Of a stretch of 64,000 nt of DNA, positions 32,645-46,900 are shown in pieces; positions within the stretch are counted from its first letter, which is position 1; every line of letters starts with the position of its first letter. The position numbers and the translations under genes were made by a program. This stretch comes from Eupeodes corollae (Eukaryota; Arthropoda; Insecta; Diptera; Syrphidae), in contig NC_079147.1 in assembly GCF_945859685.1 (NCBI RefSeq), positions 238,510,765 to 238,574,764 on the forward strand, written 5' to 3'. The notes beneath the pieces were generated by a model that was given only the letters and a program-made list of their open reading frames with translations, was not told where the DNA came from and did not search any database.

Positions 32645-34126
32645 TTACTTTGGCTTCCTTCCGCGTGGTGTTGAGGTTTTTGCTTTCTTGGCAGAACCCT
32701 TCTTTATATCTTCACCTTTTCGCTTTGGTGTTGCCATAGTTGATGGAAGAACCTTCAAAGACAAAAATATATAAGTAATAAAAAAGATTTATAAGAACAA
32801 TTTTTCTTACTTTAAAAAAACTGTCAAGTCTGCCTTGAGTAGAGGTATTTTTCGATTTCAGAATCTTTTTCGCTCCTGTTCGAACACGATCTTCACTAAA
32901 TTGCCGGTCTCCACACATGAACTTAACTAAACCTTCTTCATCGGGGTCTACCCATTTGAGCTAAAAATAATAATAAAAAATATCTTATCAATTACTTTGT
33001 TCTTTTATACAAAATCAATTGAACTTACATCAAGCTCCTCGGGATTTTTGACATCTGGGGTGATAAATAACTGCCTTGCAACCTCATAATTCCAATCCTC
33101 GGGAATTGTGTACTTTTTTCTATCGATATTCTCCAGAATTGTTTCGATATTTCTGTACGTATTGATCATCTCAATGGCGCGCTTTGGACCAACGCCCTTG
33201 ATACTATCGCAGTAATCGCATCCAAGCAGAATGCAGAGATCTATAAACTGAGGAAACAAAAATAAGTAATGTTTTTGGCGGCATAAAAACGTGCCATTAC
33301 CTCCTTCGAAGATAACTCAAAGCCTTTGAGAATTTTCTCATAGTTGTACTCCTTCACAGGCATCTTCCGTGCTTCACTGAAAGTCAAATGTCGCAGCATT
33401 ACAGACGACCCAAAGGTCAAGGCATCCATATCCTCGGTAGCTGTAGCATAGACTTTTCCAGCTTTCACCATGGCCGCACACTGTGCCTCAGCTTCACATG
33501 GTGCATCTACATAGGGAACTCCCATTAGTTTCAAGAGTTGTTTTGCTTCGGCAGCGTGTTCCTTCGTCACGCGAACTAATCTCCTGTTGAATTTGTCCAT
33601 ATCAGCTTCATCGCCAGCTTCGGTTGCCTTATCAAGGGCTTTTTGTGCTTCTTCACGTCGTTCAGCACGTTTAGCCAGCTCTCCAGACTTTAGATCTGGT
33701 GGCTTGCCATCGAATACATATACCGGCTTAATTCCATTTTCTAGGAGACGAATAGTCCGATAGAACATTCCCATCAAATGAGACGTTGTCTCGCCATCGA
33801 CTGTAGTCAACTGAGCACCTAAAAAGAAGCGTTTTGTCATGTTAAATATAATTCGATAGAATTTGTTTAATTTGCCTTCACTCATTTACCTTCACTTCGG
33901 ACAGCAATTAGGAACTGATACAAGCACATAGAAGCATCGATGGCTATTTTACGACCTATTATTGAAATATAAACAATTCAAGACATTAATTAAAGTTTAT
34001 TTTATTAAAGTTTTTGAGTATTTTTCTCTCATGTTGGAACTTACCAAAGAAATTCTTTATTTCACCTTCTTTTATGGCAAAGGGAGCTACGTCTGCTATA
34101 AGTTTCGATAGACCTAGAATTCCCAT
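32645..34126 (-). CDS. Fen1: Flap endonuclease 1
   Basis: FEN1 removes 5' flaps during Okazaki-fragment maturation and long-patch base excision repair in the nucleus. Six exons on the minus strand: 34126-34045, 33955-33890, 33818-33301, 33247-33029, 32960-32811, 32752-32645, giving 380 aa, the same length as the human enzyme. The start is MGILGLSKLI; the initiator Met is removed in the family so that Gly2 contacts DNA. All seven metal-binding acids are present at D34, D86, E158, E160, D179, D181 and D233 (IAIDAS, VFDGKPP, CEAEA, TEDMDA, GCDYCD). A helix-hairpin-helix follows (IKGVGPKRA). The PCNA-interacting box is QGRLDSFF at 337-344, then a lysine/arginine-rich tail with TPRGRKPK. Introns are 58 to about 90 bp. 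Divergent neighbour of Dek. Intact and presumably functional. Confidence 0.97.
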
Positions 34127-37100
34127 AGCGATTATTGTTTTCTTTTACGAATTAATTTTTAATAATAAAACTAAATAAAAAAATTAAAGACGGATGTATA
34201 TTAATTTTCGTGTAACTAATTTATAAATAAACCGCCAAATGCCGAATGCGCTCTCAAAAAGGTGAGTTTGGTAATTTATATATATTAATTTTGACAGACA
34301 ACATTTGGTAGGTTTCAAACAGACCTGAGGTCCTTTTAAGGGTGTCCACACACGTGTGTAGATTTCTTTTGGAATTACACCTGACACTTTACTTTGGGTC
34401 TGGGAATTTAGGATCGATATAAGTACAGAAGGAGAAATCTGCAAAAACATTTAATAACATTCTATTAAGCTATGGTAGTCTATTTTGCAAAAAAGTGACA
34501 AATTGTCTCTTATCCGAATGAAAAATACAGTGAATTTTTTCCAATTAAAACAAAAAACATTTACTGCAAATTTTCAAGCGGGATGATCGTTACCAATCTG
34601 TCTTTTGCACCTGATTAAAATTATGGCAGTCAATATTACAAAACATGGGTTTGCATGTTACTTTATTATTTCGCCTATTTCTGTAGTTAGGGTAAGCTTT
34701 AACCGAGGTTTAAATATTAATTTTTAATACATACGAATAATATGCGTATTTATTCAATCAAATTTAATGACTTTAATTAGATACAAATTAAACTTGCATT
34801 GAGAATCTGTCAAACGATTTGCAGTAGAGATTATGATAAAAAAAAGAACAAATTAGCCGAAAGATCACAGCGCCAGATCACCATCTGACGATTTACCAAA
34901 CGTTTTCTGGTAGGTAAATAATCGAGGATTACTATAATCTACAATGAACATAGAGTGACACTCAGAACCATAAACATACTAACATACTAAGTAAGGGGAA
35001 TTGTCGTGTATACTTATAACCAAAAACAAACACGTCTTATTTTTTGTTTAATATAATAACTACTAAATTCGCTGTCAAAATTATATATATATATATCAAT
35101 TAACATCAGCAATAAATTGTAAAAATAAGCACTAATTTGAACATTTTACTCAAACAAAATAATGCAAGAAGGCTAAAAGCGTATAACAAAAAATTCAGCG
35201 TCTCTATCTATTTCTTATTTGTGACGCCTTCAATTCGAAAACACTTGTACTTTTTCTAGATTATAACTTTCGATTTCTATGAGTTGTTATTATTCAGCAT
35301 GGAATCTATATATTATATCCGCAATCGTTCTAGATGTTTAAACCAGCAGCTCCTTCATTTTTGTCGTCTAATTTGCCGATCTGCTTTTTTTTTACAAGTT
35401 CCTTTTCAGCCATTTAAAAAAATGTGATTATTATTTAATTGGTTAATGGTGTGTCCAAATATTTAGAGCCCAGTTAATTAAATAATTCCTTAATTTTTAT
35501 TGTTCGTAATGTCTTTTAAAAAAAGTTCCAAAATATATCTCCATATTTCCGCTGAATCTAAAAAGTAGGCTAATAGCGTTAATGAACAGATCTTAAGTTT
35601 GAATATCAAATGAAATGTGAAGGGAATTTTCCTTCAAGATGTAGTTTTAATACATTAATTGTTCAAGTGAAAAGAAACAAACTTATTGTACTATTTTCTC
35701 TTCTTACTTACCCTTCGGTATTTTAATTGTGTTATAATGAATCATACGCTGCGATCTTTATGTTGAGTGTTAATAGTTGTAAGAACTAAAACCGATTGGA
35801 TGCATTTTGTAAACGAACAACACTTTTATAATAAAGCTCTATTATCTGTTTTTGAACTTTCCTTAATTGTTAAGTTAGCTGTGTTTGTTTAAAAATACAT
35901 TAGACATTACGCTTCAGGGAAAATATGGAGGAACTTTTGTACTTAATTTTTGTATTTTGTTTATTTCATCAAACTTCATAATAATAGGCTTCCATTGTTT
36001 CTTTGACAAAAAAAAAATAAATGAAGCAAAGAAACAACCAATGTCGTTTGAAAATATTTTTAATTTTTTTTTGTATGACAATTAGTTTCCACTAACAGCC
36101 CAAACAGATTTGTATGTATGTCAATGACATTAGGTATTGTAGCTAGTTTTGATAAAAATATTGGTTACTGAAAAATTCGTGTTTTGAGATTTATTTTACC
36201 TCAAAATTATTTTATTGTTTCTGTTTTGAATTGGAAAAACTTCAAGACTATCTAAATACACACAAATTTTTGCGGTCTTGATGCTGGCTTTCTGAAGAAT
36301 ACGTTATATTACAGCAATTGACATCTATATAATTTTACTTTTGCAACAAGTTTGGCATGGATTTAAGCGCTACAGAAGCTTAAAACGTTTAGAGTTTAAA
36401 TAGAGCTAGCAATTGTACCCACAATTGAAATTGAAAAACAATCAAAATAAAAGGTTTGAATGATTTAAATCGAGTTGTATCAACTCCAAGAAGGGTGAAA
36501 GTATGTAAAACAAAATGGATTTCAATGAGCTGAAAAAAGGATATACACGACTTAACCAATTCACTCAGAGACATTTGAACCGGTCCAATTGGACACGATC
36601 CAAATTTGCACAGCATACAAGACCAAAACACAACCATTTTGACAGATTGATTGTTTTATTTTTCATTAAAACACTAACAAATATATATTTCTGGATAATA
36701 ATCAACTTAAAAAAGGGTTTTTATAAAATAAATTAAACATTTCCAGACGTTAGTTCAGAAAAATATCTTAAGATTAACATGGCCGGAAATAGCAAAACCA
36801 TAAAAAGAGGAAAGCGGTCATTAAGAATTTGTATCCTTGAATTTTTGTATGAAATAGACTGAGATATTAGATAATTTTAATGCATCATTGATTTTTTACA
36901 AACGTCAGGGAAAAGCTTTGGTTCTTTAGCTTAGGCTAGTTGATTTGAGAACTAAAACATAAATCTAGATTTTCGAAAGAAAGTTAAATAGTAGTATAAA
37001 AGGGTAAGGTTAAATCCCTTAAGATATTCAATTTTTGGCTGCTGCTTACTAATGGTTTATTAACATGTACTTTCATATGAATTCTACAAAAAAGGGATGC

Positions 37101-37906
37101 TGCATATAAAACTAATGTTTGTGAGATAGAGAGAAAAGACCAAAGTGCATAAAATATTCCTATAAGTAGAATTAAAAATTATAATGAAGACAAACACGTT
37201 CGTCTTATAGCATTTTCACCTACATCAGTATTACTATAATTTTGGAAGTGTAACAACAGCTTTACACTTCTACTTTATTTTTAATTTGTTTTATTATGTT
37301 ACATTTTGTTACAACGTTATTTTTATTAATGTCATTTAAATTTCTTTTTGATTGTGAGGTTCATACAACTAAATTTTAATCAAATAAATATTTTATTTTG
37401 TTTATTAACACATTTAACACCATTTTAATACTATGTCTTTGACAGCAAATGTAGAAGATAATGTAATAATAAAATCTAACATGCGTAAACGTTTCTTTAG
37501 TTATTTACTATTGTTAAGGCCAAATGACTGCATTACTGTAATAAAAGGAAAATGTTTTAAAAATTCGGTTTTATGCAGTTACATAGAGACTGTATAAATC
37601 CTTATGCACTCTCTAGTTATTCATTCATTTAGCCAACTATATTAAATAAATGAATGAAAAGAATAAAAATGAAAATTACTCATTTCTACATAATTTTAAA
37701 CACTTCAAGGTGCAGCTGCATCGTTTAAAAAACCAATCAATGCAATCCTCCCACAAAATGTCCCTTTTTCGACCAATCAACCAAATATCCTCCCAATCAG
37801 CATTGCCCGTATTAAATTTTTCAATTTGCGTGTCAATTTTGGTCGCCATTACTGTTTTACTAGAAATTTCCCTGATACACTGGACAAATACAAGTTTTCG
37901 TTAACC
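34127..37906. other. Fen1-Dek divergent intergenic region
   Basis: AT-rich DNA without recognised transposon proteins or RNA genes. It holds a short (TA)n run at about 35083-35097. An 88-codon minus frame just upstream of Fen1 (34184-34450) has no motif. Both promoters must lie here or, for Dek, also in its first intron. I see no clear TATA or TCGATA-type element. Confidence 0.45.
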
Positions 37907-40900
37907 ATGTCGGCTGATGGAGAAAAAGACAAATCCATTGAAAATATGGTATGTAATTTAATAAAAAGTGTTTAAATGTCATAAATAATAACTAATGCGT
38001 GTTTGTGATGAGAAGTTTTATGAAATATCAACCGATTTTAGGCCAAAGAAACGAAAAATAATGTTCGAGCGCGTCACAGAACTACCATAAACATGGCGTC
38101 AGTTTGTGTTGTCAAAAAAAGTTCACGTATATTTTTCGAAGCGAAAAAAATTCCCAACTATTCGATTGAGCGAGAGCGAAATATAACATAACTTAACTGA
38201 CGAAGACGATTTGGTTTTAACGCGGTTTTTTTCTTAAATAAATTTATCAAAAGTATTTTGTGTTAAAATAAAATCATTTGCAAATTTTAATTGCCAATTG
38301 CATTGATTGCGATTTTGAGTGGACAGCGGAGGTGCAACGTAGATTTTTGCTCACGAGTATTTCTTTTTTGTTTTTGGTTTCAGGAAAAAGAGAAAGCAGC
38401 AGGAGGAGAAGACTCAGCAACGGGAACGGATTCTGCAGAAGCATCCGCGGCGGCGGCGGCCACAGCAACAGCTAAACCTGATGCCGATGATAAGTCGGAG
38501 AACGAGAAGAAATCAACGGCAAGTGATTCGGCGGCGGAAGACAAAAAATTAGATGCCGATGGCGATGCCGAGGAATCAGGTAACTAGAGCAAAATCAAAT
38601 AAGTTGCATTTTGTAATTTGCATTAGAAGGAAAAATGCTAATTGTGTTTTTGTACATTTTTGGTTTGAATTTGCATTGAAATGTGGTAAGTGCCGGTTTG
38701 GTGCTGGGCGTCTGAGGCTTGGGTGATTTTGCGATTTGACTCGAGTGATTGAGAGGTCCCCAGTTCGATTCCCGAATTTGTCACAGAATTTTAATTTCAA
38801 TGTTTATATTTCTTCTCTTCTTTCCCTTGAATTGTTCAAAGTAAACCTGTATTTATAGGTTTAGTTTAGTAATGTTCAAGGAATAGCGAAAATTATCTCA
38901 AGTTTTTCATAGTTAAATTGTTATTTGTGTGACAATTCAACATTCCAGACTTGTGAACAAAATAATATTTTACAACTTAATTCTATATCGAAAAAGAAAA
39001 CAAGTTATTGTCGTTTCCAATTAGTGAAGTGCCATAGGATTGTTTGTTATATGGAAATATTTCAAAGTTGTGGACAAAAAAGAGGAGAGGATTTTATTCA
39101 AACATCAAAAATACCTAAACATAAGATTTTCTTCCCATGTAAATAGATCTTTGCATTTTTCTGTGCATATATTTCAATTTGTATGAGCATATATTTTAAA
39201 TTAATAAATTGGCAAGTACCCATACAAAATAATTTTTCATATTATAAATAATAATCAATTATAATTGTATTATTTTCATTTGTTGCAGTTTTCTAATAAG
39301 AAAACATAATTTCTTGTAAAAGAAAATAAATCCTAATTATGAAAACCATACAAATGCAATACCGGCTGCCGAGAATAGATCAATTTTCATTTTTTTTAAA
39401 TGTCAAAGGGAAACATTATTAATAATAATTAATTTAATTTTCACAAAACAATTTAAGAAAATTTACTTGAAATACAATTGTTAAGCAAAGTATAAATAAT
39501 TTAAAGTATCAAACAATCTGAAAGTGTACTTCCAATACCCTCTCTGGATCCTGATAGTTTTCATTGCTTATCTTTTCGAATTCGCACAAGTTTTAAAAAT
39601 TAAGGAATAGGTATAACTACTTCTTTGGAAAGAGGTTTTGTTAAAATGTCAGATCTGATTTTATTCGATGGACAGAATTTTAATTGAGTGATCTTTTTCT
39701 AGTATCTTCTTCCAGGCGACAGATCTGTTGGTGTCCAAACTTGAAGCTCGTTCATTGACTTGATTTCCTCTTACATAGCTTCAATTGCGCTTCCCGACAA
39801 GTGGTCAATGCAATACTTACTCCCAGAATTCTGGTTTCGCGAAATTAAACGAACGAACTTTGAACGAAAGACATGCGAAATGGCTTTATTTGAACGATTT
39901 AACTTTCGATGTTCTTGATTTTCAATCTGTTTTCAATATCTTCACCTCCTTGGGGTACTGACTGTTTTTCTAAAACAAGGGGTTCATCTTCTTGTCGAAA
40001 AACTTGCTCTTAAGATCAGGTTTCCACATATGAACAACTCAAGTGGTGTCTTCTCAAGACTGGCTCTGGATAACCTATTCTGCAAATAGATTGCTGTTAA
40101 CAGAGCTTCTCCGCAAAACGATTTGGAAGTTTGGCATTAAGTAGCATACACTTTGCTGCTTAAGTTAGGGTTTGGTTCTTGCGTTCTGCTACATCGTTTT
40201 GTTATGGTGTGTATGGATGATTAACGCCTTCTCTCTTCAATAATTATTCCAAGTCCTTAGATACATATTCCTTTCCATTTTCGAATTGTAAAGGTTGCTT
40301 TTGTATATTTTGCTTCGTAGGGAACCTAGACTGTGCCAGCTAGCCTTTAATGCAATAAGCACTTTATAAGATAAATGCCAGTTGCAAGATCTTTCACAAA
40401 GCTCTCGATAGCTACCGGATCTCTATGACCAAGTCGACGATGCCACTTTCACGGGACAGCTCGGTAGATTTTCCTGGGGGGTTATTATGAAAAACGAAAC
40501 TCGCTCAAAATAACGCTTATTCGTTAAATTGCGATTAGAAAAAACGATTGTAGTGGCACTAAATCGTCAAATTGCGATTAAGAAAAACGAGAATCGTAAA
40601 AATGACGATACTCGTATTTTTATTTACGAGTGCCTTCAGCTCTCGTTCAGCTTTCGTTTTGTCAAATGTCATTTTGTTTTTGTTTGGTTGGTTTTTGTTT
40701 TGTTAAGTGAAAAAAATGTAAGTAAATAATAAATAAAATTGTCAAAAACATACAAATAAGTTATTTCTAACCTCTAGACCTACAAACAATTCTAAGCAGT
40801 TGGATTTGCTGGTAGCTTTTATGGAAACCAATCCAAACATAGCAAAAAATTACTTGCCGACGAGCCAAGCCAAAGCCAAATCCAAAATTATTTGGAAGGC

Positions 40901-43900
40901 TTTGACTGATAAGCTAAATGCATGCGGTCATCCAGAGAAACCAATGGATGGTTGGAAAAGTGTAGGTTTCCTTAAAACAAAACTTTGCGTTTATGATTAA
41001 TTCTGTTCTTCGTTAGGTATGGAAAGATTTTGGGTACAATCTTAAGGGCAAAATGCGTGGAAATTTGCTTACTTACGTTGAACTTGGAAGGCTCATTGGG
41101 TTCGATGAATCTCTTAAAACTCTTCTTTTTATACGCATTTCCTCTTCTTTGTTAGTTTGGGATTCATCTTCGCTTTCAAGGAAATAGTCGCAGTGAAAAA
41201 ACATTTTATAGAATTTATGCAAATTACATTTATTTTTGAAACTTCCTCGACTTTATTTATATTTTGACATTTTTTAATAGGAGTGAAGTTAGTTGCTCCT
41301 TTAAAAAATTATCATTTTTCGTTTTTGCTTGGCAACTTTTTTTGCTTTCTATTTTCGTATCTTATAATCGCTCTTCACCATGACTTTCGTTTCTTCGAGT
41401 TTCGTTTTTTCTGCCGTTCGTTTCGTAATTCATAATAAGGGCCCAGTTTCCAACTTCTAAAGACTGTAATTTCGATTTGACCACATAGCAACTTCTTCAT
41501 TTTTATCTTCATTGCTTTCAAACCGTCGTTCATATTCGTCTAACATCTTACCAGTGACGTATTTAATCGTCAAATCGGCTGTATCACGAGCCTAGAATAT
41601 GTTTCTAACAAAACTTCAACAAATTCTCCTTTTTCCAGAAGCTCTCTCTATATGCTATATAATTGTCTTCTTAATTAAAGGCTTCTTCCAAAAGTTGACC
41701 TCTCATACTTGTTAGAGAAAACTTCCCAAATATTGAATGCATCATCTAGATGAGCAATATGCATCAGTTGACCATCCTCGACGCTCAACGTCAGATAAGC
41801 TTTCGCTTTATTATTTTTTGTATGCATTGATCATTGATTTCTGCTGATCTCGGTTTGACTATAACATCCCAAAGTTCATCCCTTCTAAGGACAGCTTCAA
41901 TTTTTGTTTTAAAAAAAAATATAATTTACTCCAGTTAAAAGATAAACATAACCATTTGTGATTAGTGAAAGGCTGAAAAAATTAAGAGAAAGGCTTTGGA
42001 AGTTAATGGCAAATTGGTATTGTAAATCTTTGGTTTGACGTATACCCGTGAAAAAAATCGCAGGATGTGAGGTCTGGCGACTGAGGCGGGTGCTGCATGG
42101 CCCTGGAATATCTCCGTACTTGCTGATCAGTTTTTTCGAAAAAAAGTCCTTAGTCTTTATACGACACACTAGCTTTGTGCAGAATGGTTGTTATTCCTTG
42201 AATGCAGCTGTTACAAAACTTGCGGTTATAAAATATCATCAATCATACGACAATACACCGGAGAAGAGACTCTCTCACCTTGGTAATTTTGTTTGTTAAA
42301 ACATCTATCAACTGTGCTTCGTCACTATGTAAAATGATTCCAAGCGAAAGTGCTGTCCAAAAACGTTCCAGCATTTTTCTTGTGAAGAATATTCACTTTT
42401 GTTGAGATGATGATTAATTTGTATGTTGTACGGGTGGAGATTTAATTTCTTTTTCAAAATAACACATGTATTGTTGATTGTTTTATTCCTGTGGAGGCCG
42501 CAGTCTTCGTTGTCGATTAATCTGGATTTCGAATAATTTATTTTCGAACTTGAGACACATGTTCTGGCTTTGTTGCTGATTTTGATGGTTTAGGTAGGAT
42601 AGCTCTATTGACCATTGTGCCTTTTTGCCTAAATCTATGTTTCCACGACTTGATCATCATTTAGTTGTCGAATATTAAAATGAGCACAAAAAGCGCGACG
42701 GACATGTACAAATAATTAAGCGCACTTCAAATATTTGCTCCAACTCAAACGTGTTGTGCATTACCCAAAGGAATTTCGATAATGGCAATTTAAACATGAA
42801 AAAGTGCCGTTGGACACCCTTTACTTCCTCTATCCTCTGGGTTCAGCGGTGTAAAATCTCATGATCTTGGTGCTCAGTTGATGTCGCTACGACGAGAAAT
42901 AACGCGGCCAGGAAATGTCTCTTGCAATAAGCCGTATTTGCTCGAGTTGTGGGGCATGTGGCACCGTCATATTCTCTAAGTGTTGAAACCACATATTCTC
43001 TATGTCGTATTCTATAATAGCAGGAAAAAGGAAATTTTGTTTGAGTTCATCGCCTGTTGTTCAAGCGCCCATTCGATGAATCTACGACTTTGTGAACGGT
43101 CAGCTGGCTCCAGTTGTCGTGTGAGCCCGACCTTATATGGATTTAGGTGTAGATCCAAATGCAAAATACGCCATAATGTGCCATAGGACAGTCCTACTTC
43201 CCGAGAACAACGAGAAATCGACACATTTGTGTTTTCGGCAACATGTTCACTTACAAAAGCGATATTTTAGTGGTACGAGCGAAATGATGATGCCTTACAA
43301 TATGGCTAACCAATCCTTTTTAAATTCTTCATAATTTTGCCAATTGATTGCGTAGTTGGATAATTATGTAAACCATAAACTCCTCTTAAAGCACGATGTG
43401 TGGCTGTGGCTGAATCACAATTTTTTTAGTAGGTTTCAATAATTTGCATCCGTTGTGTGATAGTTAAACCATCCATTTTGGCAAATGTCAGACTTTTAAC
43501 TGAACAAACACATATAACAACTTAGTTTGACAGTATGTAGAGAAATATAGAAAGTTCGGCTTATGGATACTTTGTTGTAATACGATGGTTGTTACTTATA
43601 CTTCCAGCCTAGGTAAATCTAAATGTTGCCAGGCGCCATCTGACATTTTCAACGGAAAGTTTGACATTCTTAACCATAAGCTTCTCTAGAACATGTTTCA
43701 TTTGAGTGCGATTTGTGTTGTTGACAGTAACTTCAAAAATTCATTTCGGGCAAAAAATGCCATTAACTCGTGAACATTTTCGTGCGATTTTTTCTCATAA
43801 CTTTCGATGTGGATTATCAAGACAAGAGTGCAGCGATGACCTTAGTTCTTTCTACAGCGATAAAGCACCATTTTAAAGCACTGTAAAAAACTCGTATAAC

Positions 43901-46900
43901 GAATTCGATCATGGTCGTCGTTCTCTCCAGAACGAATTTCTTGAAGGTCGTTTAAAATCCAATGCTGTGAATGAACTGATAAAGCAAGATCGACATATTA
44001 CATATCGTGAGATAGAGGCATCTTTGGGCTTTAGTATGACTAGCATCAATAAGATATTACATGGTTGCTGTTTATTCGGCATTACCGGTCACGTGGCGAA
44101 AGTAGTGTTAGAGCAACGCAAATCGGTCAATTCTGAATGGTATACGACCATTTGTTTGCTAGAAGTAATCGGAGAAATTTGAAAAAAGCAGAAGAAGAGG
44201 CGAAACATTCTTCATCACGACAATTCAAGCCCTCACATATGGACTCAAACAAAGGAATTTTTGACCAGCCATCCAACGGGTCATCCGCCGTACAGTCCTG
44301 ATTTGGCCCCCAATGACTTCTTTTTATTCCCGGATGAAAAAAATGCGCGGACAACATTTTTCGACCTATGAAAAAGCTGTTGATGCATTCAAAAACTATG
44401 TTTTGAAGGTACCTCAATCGGAGTGGAAAAAGTGATACGAAAATTGGTACAAACGCATGCAAAAGTGTATTGCTCTTCATGGAGAATATTTTGAAAAACA
44501 ACAAAAACCAATTTTAATCGTAGTTCTTTGTTTTTTCATTATTAGGCCAGTAGTAAGTAGCAACCCTCGGCAGTACTTTAATTGATACATCAACAATTTA
44601 AACGCCATGCATATTAAAAATGATTATCAAACTTAGGTCATATACCGTCCGTAAAGTATATGACCTCCGCTACTGTAACGCGTCATCGTGTACGGTTTCT
44701 GTAAATATAGCTCAGCTCTTTTTAAGTTAGTCATCATGATTCCTATTCGCCCGTTTTTCGTCAAGCACTTCTAGGCCAGCTCACTTGTCTACCATTCTTT
44801 GTGAGCGCTTGATCTGTTTTCGAATGAAGCTTAGCGGCTGAGCCAAGATGTTTTGAAGACATCTGTTTAAAAACGTTTGCAGCTTTCTTGTGATAGTGTC
44901 TATGGCTCTCAATTGTTTTAGAAAATATGACAATTGTTTCCAGCAGAAAAGAATTTTTCTCTGACCAAATCATTTTTATTAACAATTTTCTGGTTCTGTT
45001 GCTACTTAGTTCTAAACATGGGCTCTTTAGGAGTTTTTTAATAGCGGAAAGCAAAAGAGGCTATGGAAGATGTGAATAAATTGCGTATTCAAAGAAAAGA
45101 GTGTATATTTTTGTTTACCATTTTTGAATTGTATTTAATAATTTTTGTTAATAAGGTGTATACAATTATTTCCGCTGTCTAAAGAAGCATTTTTTTTAAA
45201 TAATCCGAAAACTACACCAAGGGCTTTTAAAGCTTTTTGAAGGAATGATAGTTAGTTGGAAAGAGTTTAAATGGGAAGCAAATCGCTTTTGAGAATAAGA
45301 CAACATAAATCCGCAATTAAAAGCGATCCATCGCGATACTAATACTGCAGTTTACGTCCCGCTCAGCTTCTTCATTTTTATAGACAATACTAACATATTG
45401 GAGATCTTCTACTGTATCTAACGGTTATACAGAATTATTTACATAGTCTAATAAGAAACTACCAAGGCTGATTAATTTTGTTTTTGCTGAGTTGAACACA
45501 ATTGATTCGAGATGTTTGAGTTCGTACAGTCCATTGAATGCTCCCTTTTCCATTGGAGTTGTTGTTTGCATTTTTGGAAATCATAATCCAATTTCAGTGC
45601 TTCGCACTACTGATTTTGTTCTGCCGAACGATTCAGCGTCATTTATTGTAAAATATAATTTAAACACAACTTTTTATGACATCGTGTGTTATTTCAGGGG
45701 ATGACGATAAAGTAGATGGACCAAGCGCATCAAAGAAAGATTCAACGTCTAACAATAAGGACAAAAAAGGTGCAGAAGACGATGACGCCGATGATGATGC
45801 AGAAGACGGTGTTGAGGCTAAACCTAAAAAAGATGACGAAAAAAAAAATAAAAGCGATGCTGAACCTGAAGACGATGATGAAGACGAAGAGATGAAGGAT
45901 GAAGATGACAAAAAAGATGCTAAAAAAGAAGTAGTCAAAAAAGACGCAAAGAAAGAAACTAAAAAATCTGATGCTAAAGAAGAAAACGGAACCGACAACG
46001 CCACCGATGACAAAAAGAAAGCCAAGGACGATAAAAATGATGACGAAGAAAAAGAAGATGATGAAAATGACGAGAATTTGGTTTCATTAGCAGATTTTCC
46101 TAGAATCTTTGATAATATAAACAAAACAAGAGTTGATGGCTTACAGACGTTGCATATGGTAAAATGATGACAAATATATTTATATCGATGGAATAGACAA
46201 CAAACAAATATATTTTTCTTTTTAGATTTGTTTTGGCAAACAGGGAAAAAATAATGTTGTAAAGAAGAACATTCGATCATTTGCTGGTTTTGAATTCGAA
46301 GCTGATTCAAGTGAATACAAAAAGAAGTTTGAAACGATTAAGAAAGTCGACACAAAGACACTTAAGAGTATTTGTGACATTCTTTCATTAGATCGTAAAG
46401 GTTTGTTTTGTTTTGTTTCGTTTTTTTTTTTGGTAACGCAACATATAATTAAAATATTATTCTTAAAACAAAAAGGAACTAAAGATGAAATCGCAGAGAG
46501 AACATTGAAATTCCTTTTGGAACCAAATGCCGATTTAATTGTTGAACCTGCTGAAGATGAAGAAGAAGAAGAGGACGAGGAGGAGGAAGAAGTTGCCGAA
46601 GAAGAGGAAGAAGAAGTCAGTGAGGAAGAAGATAAGCGCAAACGTAAACGACCAAACCAACGAGGTGCTAAAAATTCAACCAGACGTCCCAGACGTGCAA
46701 CTGCTGGCAAAAGTAAATAAAAACAACGTACATTTTCTTCATTTTTGATAACTCCTTCCGTTAAATTCTCAGAAACTTCGGCTTATGTGGACTTTTCAAG
46801 CTCCGAGGAGAGCGTTAAAAAGGCTCCCGTCTCAAAACGCCGACGAAGGAATGACGATTCCGAATCTGGTTCAGATGTAAATTTAAATAAAACAAAGCTT

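Larger units (their letters stand above)
39500..41860 (-). mobile_element. Copia-type LTR retrotransposon remnant in Dek intron 2
   Basis: On the minus strand a gag-like part comes first (41850-41440): KAYLTLSVEDGQLMHIAHLD, then FNIWEVFSNKYERSTF and DEYERRFES-like remains, typical of copia Gag. Further on (40420-40020) is the integrase end: VAERKNQTLTQAAKCMLLNA followed by KLPNRFAEKL. RT-linked debris extends to about 39500. Frames are broken throughout and no LTR pair was found. The Harbinger-like element at 40481-41439 sits between the gag and integrase parts. Confidence 0.75.

Noticed and set aside
34184..34450. 88-codon minus frame directly upstream of Fen1
   Set aside because: No recognisable motif; lies in the region expected to hold the Fen1 promoter/5' UTR.
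45660..46310. 216-codon minus-strand open frame rich in serine, and 46222-46710 minus
   Set aside because: They are antisense shadows of the Glu/Asp/Lys tracts of Dek exons 3-5, whose splice-linked frame is clear.
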